Below are positions 1 to 7,907 of a DNA stretch of 7,907 nucleotides, in pieces (positions within the stretch are counted from its first letter, which is position 1; each line of letters opens with the position of its first letter). The stretch spans positions 1 through 7,907 of the forward strand of contig JAHAAN010000142.1 of assembly GCA_018376855.1 (NCBI GenBank). The letters are read 5' to 3'. The position numbers and the translations under genes were made by a program. The stretch is from Clostridiales bacterium. Lineage in GTDB: Bacteria; Bacillota; Clostridia; Christensenellales; QALW01. The notes under the pieces are model-generated. The model saw nothing but the letters and a program-made list of their open reading frames with translations, had not been told where the DNA came from and ran no database searches.

Positions 1-3162
<3,162 letters not shown>

Positions 3163-3174
3163 CAGGGTTTGCGG

Positions 3175-3194
3175 CGCACTTGTGCGGTTATTTT
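3175..3194 (+). terminator. Weak hairpin after rpoC, possible partial terminator
   Basis: CGCA (3175-3178) and TGCG (3183-3186) enclose a four-base loop and are followed by GTTATTTT. The stem is only four pairs and the T tract is broken, so any termination would be inefficient. It sits 13 bases after the rpoC stop and ahead of a strong promoter, which is where an attenuating boundary between the rpoBC and str units would be expected. This is a weak call; read-through is likely. Confidence 0.2.
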
Positions 3195-3215
3195 AAGGAA
3201 TTTGATAAAAATGAA

Positions 3216-3245
3216 TTGACACGGTGCGCCCTTCGATGATATGAT
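3216..3245 (+). promoter_or_regulatory. Sigma-A promoter for the str operon
   Basis: A perfect -35 hexamer TTGACA (3216-3221) is separated by 18 bases from TATGAT (3240-3245), a five-of-six match to the -10 consensus. A TG dinucleotide at 3237-3238 makes an extended -10. Transcription should start near 3251-3253, leaving about 84 bases of leader before the L7Ae-like remnant and about 350 before rpsL. It lies in the only sizeable gap between rpoC and the ribosomal protein genes, so it most likely drives rpsL-rpsG-fusA-tuf independently of rpoBC. I saw no comparable promoter elsewhere in the window. Confidence 0.8.
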
Positions 3246-3251
3246 AAACGG

Positions 3252-3335
3252 TGTTTGGCTGGGAAAAGTCTGCATTTTTGCGGGCTTTGCCGGCTTAAAC
3301 GCTGCAGCACGGATGTTTTGGAGCTGAAATCAAGC
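3252..3335 (+). other. Untranslated leader of the str transcript
   Basis: These roughly 84 bases lie between the predicted start site and the ATG at 3336. They contain the palindrome GCTGCAGC (3301-3308) and a GGAG (3320-3323) that could serve as a Shine-Dalgarno site 12 bases ahead of the ATG, which is rather far. I found no convincing riboswitch, attenuator or long stem. Its extent depends on the predicted start site. Confidence 0.4.
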
Positions 3336-3531
3336 ATGGAACAGATTAGCAAAAAAGCAAAAGTGGTTGGCACAAAGCACTGACGAGCCTCTGCGCCAAC
3401 GGGTGCGGGAGGCGTGTGCAGCTGCCGGAGTGGAGGTGCAGGAGGTGCCTTCCATGTCGGAGCTGGGCAAAGCGTGTTCCGTTGCGGTCAAAACGGCCGC
3501 GGCCGCATTACTTGCGGAATCATTCGGTTAA
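3336..3531 (+). pseudogene. ybxF: Disrupted L7Ae/YbxF-family RNA-binding protein gene
   Basis: Two pieces of one L7Ae-like protein lie end to end in different frames. The first, from ATG 3336, reads MEQISKKAKVVGTK and then hits TGA at 3381-3383. The second, from 3382 in another frame, begins DEPLRQRVREAC, contains the family hallmark VPSMSELGKAC (about 3445-3477), and ends at TAA 3529-3531. Intact homologues are about 80 residues and have roughly 20 residues between GTK and the D-E pair, covering the conserved Q-T after GTK and the central strand. Here only four bases remain, so about 56 bases appear deleted with a frameshift. YbxF-type proteins bind kink-turn RNA and associate with ribosomes; the missing part includes much of that surface, so no functional protein is expected. 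The place between rpoC and rpsL is the standard one for this gene in Bacillota. The downstream half has kept 49 sense codons without a stop, so the loss is either recent or an assembly error. Confidence 0.85.
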
Positions 3532-3601
3532 TTTTCTCATCTAAAGGGTTGTTGAGAGGATTATATATATTTACTTTCTTTCGGAAGGAGGTATGCAGGA
3601 A
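3532..3601 (+). promoter_or_regulatory. rpsL upstream region with strong ribosome binding site
   Basis: This 70-base AT-rich stretch contains TTATATATATTTA and then AAGGAGGT at 3585-3592, a near-perfect match to the 16S rRNA tail. The ribosome binding site decides the rpsL start: the in-frame ATG at 3593 directly abuts it and is too close, while the ATG at 3602 has a nine-base spacing and gives the standard MPTINQL N-terminus. No promoter with both hexamers is visible here. Confidence 0.75.
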
Positions 3602-3976
3602 ATGCCTACGATTAATCAGTTAATTAAAAACGGCAGAAAGCAAGTGCAGTATAAGTCGTCCGCGCCTATTCTTCAGCAGTGCCCGCAGCGCAGAGGAGTT
3701 TGCCTTAACGTGAAAACACTTTCACCGAAGAAGCCGAACTCTGCTATGCGTAAGGTTGCAAGGGTTAAGCTGGTGAACGGCATGGAAGGTACTTGCTACA
3801 TTCCGGGAATCGGTCATAACCTTCAGGAGCACTCTGTGGTTCTGATCCGCGGCGGAAGAGTTAAGGATCTGCCTGGTGTAAGATATCACATCATTCGCGG
3901 CACGCTGGATACAGCGGGAGTTGCAAAGAGAATGCAGGCCAGAAGCAAATATGGTGCCAAGAAGCCCAAGAAGTAA
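3602..3976 (+). CDS. rpsL: 30S ribosomal protein S12
   Basis: S12 sits at the interface side of the 30S decoding centre and helps control accuracy of tRNA selection. The 124 residues match the usual bacterial length. The start chosen at 3602 is nine bases after AAGGAGGT; an ATG three codons earlier is too close to that site. The loop [11 protein letters not shown] (residues 41-51) and [13 protein letters not shown] (84-96) are intact. Lys43 and Lys88, where substitutions commonly give streptomycin resistance, are both wild type, and Asp89, the RimO methylthiolation site in some bacteria, is present. Gly63, in [11 protein letters not shown], replaces the Val usual in this EVT stretch. It is the first intact gene of the str operon here, 70 bases after the L7Ae-like remnant and 101 bases before rpsG. 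Identification is certain. Confidence 0.98.
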   Translation: MPTINQLIKNGRKQVQYKSSAPILQQCPQRRGVCLNVKTLSPKKPNSAMRKVARVKLVNGMEGTCYIPGIGHNLQEHSVVLIRGGRVKDLPGVRYHIIRGTLDTAGVAKRMQARSKYGAKKPKK

Positions 3977-4077
3977 GAGATCTCCGCTGGATTTTTATGC
4001 TTTTTGAGTCTTTCTCCGTATGCTGCGGAGGGGCAACAGATTTAATATTTTGTTTAAAAATTAGGGAGGATTAACCT
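3977..4077 (+). promoter_or_regulatory. rpsL-rpsG intergenic region with alternative stems
   Basis: This is the longest gap inside the operon. GCGGAG (4025-4030) can pair with CTCCGC at 3982-3987 (six pairs, long range) or with CTCCG at 4014-4018 as a local hairpin that extends by a G-U and an A-U pair to a three-base loop at 4021-4023. No T tract follows, so this is not a terminator. An AT-rich stretch follows, then AGGGAGGA (4063-4070), seven bases ahead of the rpsG ATG. In E. coli the equivalent gap is where S7 binds to repress the str operon. Whether that applies here is inference. Confidence 0.45.
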
Positions 4078-4548
4078 ATGCCAAGACGTGGTGGCGTTCC
4101 CAAGCGCGATGTACTCCCGGATCCGGTCTATCATTCCAAGGTTGTAACAAAGCTGATCAACCAGGTGATGTATGACGGCAAAAAGGGTACAGCACAGCGC
4201 ATTGTATATGACGCATTTGAAATTGTTCAGGAAAAAACCGGCCGTGAAGCGCTGGAGGTCTTTACGCAGGCGATGGAAAACATCATGCCTCTGCTGGAGA
4301 CAAAGGCTCGCCGTGTAGGCGGCTCCAACTATCAGGTTCCTATGGAGGTGCGCCCTGAGCGCAGACAGACCTTGGGCCTGCGCTGGCTGGTGAATTATAC
4401 GCGCGCACGCAGTGAGCGCACAATGAGAGAGAAACTGGCAGCTGAGATCATGGATGCAGCAAACGGAACCGGCGCCAGTGTGAAGAAAAGAGAGGATACC
4501 CACAAGATGGCGGAAGCCAACAAGGCTTTTGCGCATTACCGTTGGTAA
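4078..4548 (+). CDS. rpsG: 30S ribosomal protein S7
   Basis: S7 is the primary binding protein of the 16S rRNA 3' domain; it nucleates assembly of the 30S head and contacts E-site tRNA. The 156 residues are the standard length for Bacillota. The N-terminus [16 protein letters not shown], the helix with [15 protein letters not shown] (about 29-43), the beta-ribbon [14 protein letters not shown] (about 78-91), the [12 protein letters not shown] segment (about 92-103) and the C-terminal [12 protein letters not shown] are all present and unbroken. The ATG at 4078 follows AGGGAGGA by seven bases, so the start is clear. It is followed after 30 bases by fusA, an arrangement that fits one shared transcript. 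In E. coli, S7 is also the translational repressor of this operon; here the preceding gap can fold, but repression is not shown by sequence alone. Identification is certain. Confidence 0.98.
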   Translation: MPRRGGVPKRDVLPDPVYHSKVVTKLINQVMYDGKKGTAQRIVYDAFEIVQEKTGREALEVFTQAMENIMPLLETKARRVGGSNYQVPMEVRPERRQTLGLRWLVNYTRARSERTMREKLAAEIMDAANGTGASVKKREDTHKMAEANKAFAHYRW

Positions 4549-4578
4549 GCCTTACGCAGCTAAAAGGAGGGCTATTCA

Positions 4579-6645
4579 TTGCCGAGAAAATATTCGCTTG
4601 AAAATACCAGAAATATTGGTATTATGGCTCACATTGATGCGGGTAAGACGACGACGACTGAGCGTATCCTTTACTACACCGGTATTAACCATCGAATCGG
4701 CGAGACCCATGAGGGTACTGCTACGATGGACTGGATGGAGCAGGAAAAGGAAAGAGGTATCACCATTACCTCCGCTGCAACGACAGCCTTTTGGAAGGGC
4801 TGCCGCATCAATATCATTGATACCCCCGGCCACGTGGACTTTACCGTTGAGGTAGAGCGTTCGCTGCGCGTTTTGGACGGCGCAGTGTCTGTGTTCTGCG
4901 CAAAGGGCGGTGTTGAACCTCAGTCCGAAACCGTATGGCGTCAGGCTGATACCTACGGTGTTCCGAGACTGGCTTATGTCAACAAAATGGATATCATGGG
5001 CGCGGATTTTTACCGCGTAGTTTCCATGATGAAGGAGCGTTTGCAGGCAAACGCGGTTCCGATTCAGCTTCCGATCGGGAAAGAGGATTCCTTCGAGGGC
5101 ATTATTGATCTGCTTTCAATGAAGGCGTATTTCTACCGTGATGATTTGGGCGAGAAGATCGACGAGTGCGAGATTCCCGACGATATGAAAGAGCTGGCGG
5201 ACAAGTACCATCAGGAGCTTCTTGAAGCTGTTGCGGAGACAGATGAAGAGCTGATGATGAAATATCTGGATGGGGAAGAGCTTACGGTTGAGGAGCTGAA
5301 GGTCGGTATCCGCAAGGCAACGATCAGCAATCAGATGACGGCCGTAACCTGCGGAACCTCTTATCGCAATAAGGGCGTGCAGCGCCTGCTTGACGCGATT
5401 GTGGACTATATGCCTGCGCCGACGGACATTCCTTCCATTAATGGCGTCATTCCGGACACAGGCGAAGAGACGGCGCGCCATTCTTCCGACAGCGAGCCGT
5501 TCTCTGCGCTGGCATTTAAGATCATGACCGATCCGTTCGTAGGAAAGCTGGCATTCTTCCGCGTGTACTCCGGTACGCTTACGGCAGGCTCCTATGTGTA
5601 CAACTCTACAAAGGGCAAGAAGGAGCGTATGGGCCGCATTCTGATGATGCATGCAAACCACCGTGAAGAGATCGACGAGGTTTATTCCGGTGATATTGCG
5701 GCGGTCGTGGGCTTAAAGGATACCACCACGGGCGACACGCTGTGCGACGAGGATCATCCCGTTATTCTTGAGTCTATGGAATTCCCGGATCCCGTTATTC
5801 AGGTTGCCATTGAGCCTAAAACGAAGGCCGGTCAGGAAAAGATGACGATGGCGCTGCTGAAGCTGGCCGAGGAGGACCCGACCTTTAAGACCTATACGAA
5901 TCAGGAGACGGGTCAAACCATCATTGCCGGTATGGGCGAGCTTCATTTGGAGATCATCGTAGACCGTTTGCTGCGTGAATTTAAGGTGGAAGCGACTGTC
6001 GGTAAGCCGCAGGTTGCTTACAGAGAGACGATTCGCGCCAAGGTGAAGCAGGAGGGCAGATATGTCCGTCAGAGCGGCGGTAAAGGTCAGTACGGCCATT
6101 GTATCATCGAGCTTGAGCCGACACAGCCGGGCGAAGGATATTCCTTTGACAATAAGATCGTCGGCGGTGCGATTCCGAAGGAATTCATTCCTGCGATCGA
6201 CGCAGGTATTCAGGAGGCGGCGAAGAACGGTGTTCTGGCAGGCTATGAATGCGTGGATTTCAAGGTAACGCTGATCGACGGTTCTTACCATGATGTGGAC
6301 TCTTCCGAAATGGCGTATAAGATTGCCGGTTCTATGGCGTTTAAAGATGGCTGCCGCAAGGCAAACCCTGTGCTGCTTGAGCCGGTTATGAAGGTAGAGG
6401 TTGTTGTTCCCGAGGAATACATGGGTGATGTAATCGGAAATATCAACTCTCGCCGCGGCCGCATTGAGGGCATGGAGGACAGAGCAGGTGCAAAGGTTGT
6501 CAACGGTTTTGTTCCGCTGAGCGAAATGTTCGGTTATTCTACCGACTTGCGCAGCAGAACGCAGGGCCGCGGCCAATACACCATGCAGTTCTCTCATTAT
6601 GAGGAAGTACCCAAGAGTATTGCTGAAAAAATTATGACGAAATAA
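4579..6645 (+). CDS. fusA: Elongation factor G (TTG start)
   Basis: EF-G is the GTPase that drives translocation of tRNAs and mRNA and, with ribosome recycling factor, splits the post-termination ribosome. The 688 residues are typical of the family. The GTPase domain shows AHIDAGKT (17-24), the switch I RGITI segment (59-63), DTPGH (81-85) and NKMD (135-138), with CGTSYRNKG (about residue 256) at the G5 position. Domain II begins around 310. GMGELHLEI marks domain III, and domain IV carries YHDVDSSE with the tip His at residue 571. The start is TTG at 4579, eight bases after AAGGAGG (4564-4570). The only upstream in-frame codons before the TAA at 4561 are AAG GAG GGC TAT TCA, so no ATG or GTG start is possible without losing the conserved [16 protein letters not shown]-terminus. 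It lies 30 bases after rpsG and 20 bases before tuf. Sequence looks housekeeping type, not FusA2-like. Confidence 0.98.
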   Translation: MPRKYSLENTRNIGIMAHIDAGKTTTTERILYYTGINHRIGETHEGTATMDWMEQEKERGITITSAATTAFWKGCRINIIDTPGHVDFTVEVERSLRVLDGAVSVFCAKGGVEPQSETVWRQADTYGVPRLAYVNKMDIMGADFYRVVSMMKERLQANAVPIQLPIGKEDSFEGIIDLLSMKAYFYRDDLGEKIDECEIPDDMKELADKYHQELLEAVAETDEELMMKYLDGEELTVEELKVGIRKATISNQMTAVTCGTSYRNKGVQRLLDAIVDYMPAPTDIPSINGVIPDTGEETARHSSDSEPFSALAFKIMTDPFVGKLAFFRVYSGTLTAGSYVYNSTKGKKERMGRILMMHANHREEIDEVYSGDIAAVVGLKDTTTGDTLCDEDHPVILESMEFPDPVIQVAIEPKTKAGQEKMTMALLKLAEEDPTFKTYTNQETGQTIIAGMGELHLEIIVDRLLREFKVEATVGKPQVAYRETIRAKVKQEGRYVRQSGGKGQYGHCIIELEPTQPGEGYSFDNKIVGGAIPKEFIPAIDAGIQEAAKNGVLAGYECVDFKVTLIDGSYHDVDSSEMAYKIAGSMAFKDGCRKANPVLLEPVMKVEVVVPEEYMGDVIGNINSRRGRIEGMEDRAGAKVVNGFVPLSEMFGYSTDLRSRTQGRGQYTMQFSHYEEVPKSIAEKIMTK

Positions 6646-6665
6646 ATGTTAGGGAGGAATTTCTA
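6646..6665 (+). promoter_or_regulatory. fusA-tuf spacer with ribosome binding site
   Basis: The 20-base spacer holds AGGGAGGA (6651-6658), seven bases ahead of the tuf ATG. The ten bases TTAGGGAGGA here (6649-6658) are identical to those ahead of rpsG (4061-4070), with the same distance to the start. No terminator or internal promoter fits in the gap, so tuf is most likely cotranscribed with fusA. Confidence 0.7.
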
Positions 6666-7877
6666 ATGGCAAAGGCAAAATACGAAAGAACGAAGCCGCA
6701 TGTAAACATCGGAACGATCGGGCACGTAGACCACGGTAAAACGACGCTGACAGCGGCAATCACCACCTGCCTGTCAAAGGTAGGTCAGGCGGAAGCGATG
6801 GCGTATGACGCGATCGATAAAGCGCCTGAAGAGAAAGAAAGAGGAATCACAATCAACACGGCGCACGTTGAATATCAGACGGAAACCCGCCACTATGCGC
6901 ACGTGGACTGCCCCGGCCACGCCGACTATGTAAAGAACATGATCACCGGCGCTGCGCAGATGGACGGCGCAATTCTGGTTGTATCGGCAGCGGACGGCCC
7001 GATGCCGCAGACGAGAGAGCACATTCTGCTTGCAAGACAGGTAGGCGTTCCGTATATCGTAGTGTTCATGAACAAGACGGATATGGTAGACGACGAAGAG
7101 CTGCTTGAGCTGGTAGAGATGGAAGTGCGCGAGATGCTGTCAGAGTACAGCTTCCCGGGCGACGAGATTCCGATCATCAAGGGTTCTGCCCTGAAGGCTT
7201 TGGAAGCGGCAAACAGCGGCGCGGACGTAAAGAGCGATCCGTGGTGCCAGAAGATCTTCGAGCTGATGGACGCAGTGGACGAATTCGTTCCCACACCGCA
7301 GCGCGCAGTAGATAAGCCGTTCCTGATGCCGATTGAGGATATCTTCTCCATTACCGGCCGCGGCACGGTTGCAACGGGCAGAGTGGAAAGAGGAACCGTA
7401 AAGGTGCAGGATACGGTTGAGGTAGTAGGCCTTGTTAATGAGAAGAGACAGGTTGTTGTAACAGGCGTAGAAATGTTCCGCAAGCTTTTGGACGAGGCGC
7501 AGGCGGGCGACAACATCGGCGTGCTGCTCAGAGGCGTGCAGCGCAATGAGATCGAGCGCGGCCAAGTTCTTGCGAAGCCGGGAACGATCAACCCGCACAC
7601 GAACTTCACAAGTGAGGTATACGTGCTGAAGAAGGAAGAGGGCGGAAGACACACGCCGTTCCTGAACGGCTATCGCCCGCAGTTCTATTTCAGAACGACG
7701 GACGTAACAGGCGTAGTGAAGCTGCCTGAGGGCGTAGAGATGGTAATGCCGGGCGACAACATTCAGATGGAGATCGACTTGATTGCGCCGATCGCAATCG
7801 AGGAAGGACTTCGTTTTGCAATCCGTGAGGGCGGCAGAACGGTAGGCTCCGGCGTTGTTGCAAAGATTCTGAAATAA
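6666..7877 (+). CDS. tuf: Elongation factor Tu
   Basis: EF-Tu carries aminoacyl-tRNA to the ribosomal A site as a GTP ternary complex; it is among the most abundant cytoplasmic proteins. The 403 residues fit the family (about 395-400). GTPase motifs are intact: GHVDHGKT (19-26), switch I with RGITIN (59-64) and the Mg2+-binding Thr62, DCPGH (81-85) with catalytic His85, NKTD (136-139) and SAL (174-176). Domain II follows with the [15 protein letters not shown] block (about residues 233-247), and domain III contains [15 protein letters not shown] and the terminal [14 protein letters not shown]. Gln125 and the Ala in FAIREGG, sites at which kirromycin-resistance changes are known in E. coli, are the usual residues. 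The ATG at 6666 has a seven-base spacing from AGGGAGGA. Translation ends at tandem TAA TAA (7875-7880), suited to a very highly expressed gene. Whether a second tuf copy exists cannot be seen here. Confidence 0.98.
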   Translation: MAKAKYERTKPHVNIGTIGHVDHGKTTLTAAITTCLSKVGQAEAMAYDAIDKAPEEKERGITINTAHVEYQTETRHYAHVDCPGHADYVKNMITGAAQMDGAILVVSAADGPMPQTREHILLARQVGVPYIVVFMNKTDMVDDEELLELVEMEVREMLSEYSFPGDEIPIIKGSALKALEAANSGADVKSDPWCQKIFELMDAVDEFVPTPQRAVDKPFLMPIEDIFSITGRGTVATGRVERGTVKVQDTVEVVGLVNEKRQVVVTGVEMFRKLLDEAQAGDNIGVLLRGVQRNEIERGQVLAKPGTINPHTNFTSEVYVLKKEEGGRHTPFLNGYRPQFYFRTTDVTGVVKLPEGVEMVMPGDNIQMEIDLIAPIAIEEGLRFAIREGGRTVGSGVVAKILK

Positions 7878-7907
7878 TAAAGAACACAGATAGAAAGCCG
7901 CTGCAAG

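Noticed and set aside
3496..3508. GC-rich palindromic run GGCCGCGGCC
   Set aside because: It encodes the alanine run (KTAAAALL) of the L7Ae-like remnant and is explained by repeated GCC/GCG codons.
3414..3623. A 69-codon + strand open frame starting inside the L7Ae-like remnant and overlapping the rpsL start
   Set aside because: It is in a different frame from the recognisable L7Ae residues, has no homology that I can see and no ribosome binding site.
4004..4048. Possible promoter between rpsL and rpsG (TTGAGT and TAATAT)
   Set aside because: The hexamers are 33 bases apart, far outside the usable 16-19 range.
6620..6648. Possible internal tuf promoter at the end of fusA (TTGCTG, 17 bases, TAAATG)
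   Set aside because: Each hexamer matches consensus at only three of six positions, and the stretch is coding sequence for the fusA C-terminus.
7878..7907. Sequence after tuf as a possible terminator
   Set aside because: Apart from the second TAA, the 30 bases show no complete stem; any terminator would extend beyond the window and cannot be judged.

Overview
The window is a conserved transcription/translation block of a Bacillota genome, most probably a member of class Clostridia. The support is the gene order rpoC – L7Ae-like gene – rpsL – rpsG – fusA – tuf, strong AGGAGG-type ribosome binding sites on every gene, an RpoC with no large insertion after the trigger loop, and an S12 with short PNSA-type core and Clostridia-like sequence. 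Base composition looks moderately GC-rich. Placement below class (for example Oscillospirales- or Christensenellales-like) is only a guess. All intact genes are on the + strand.

Layout. Positions 1-3162 hold the 3' part of rpoC (RNA polymerase beta'), cut at its 5' end by the window edge. The 3163-3335 gap carries a weak hairpin and then a near-consensus sigma-A promoter (TTGACA, 18-bp spacer, TGA-TATGAT) that should start the str operon. Positions 3336-3531 hold a broken L7Ae/YbxF-family gene: both its ends are recognisable, but the middle (about 20 codons) is missing and the two halves are in different frames. Then follow rpsL (S12, 3602-3976), a 101-base gap that can fold in two competing ways, rpsG (S7, 4078-4548), fusA (EF-G, 4579-6645, TTG start) and tuf (EF-Tu, 6666-7877, tandem stop codons). 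The last 30 bases contain nothing I can identify.

Together the genes supply the catalytic subunit of RNA polymerase, two 30S proteins (S12 in decoding, S7 in 3'-domain assembly) and the two GTPases that drive elongation (EF-Tu delivers aminoacyl-tRNA, EF-G translocates). This is ordinary core machinery, and I see no mobile element, CRISPR array, RNA gene or unknown system. The points worth a second look are the disrupted L7Ae-like gene, a proline replacing the usual alanine next to the RpoC catalytic aspartates, a glycine at a usually valine position in S12, the TTG start of fusA, and the possible regulatory fold between rpsL and rpsG.
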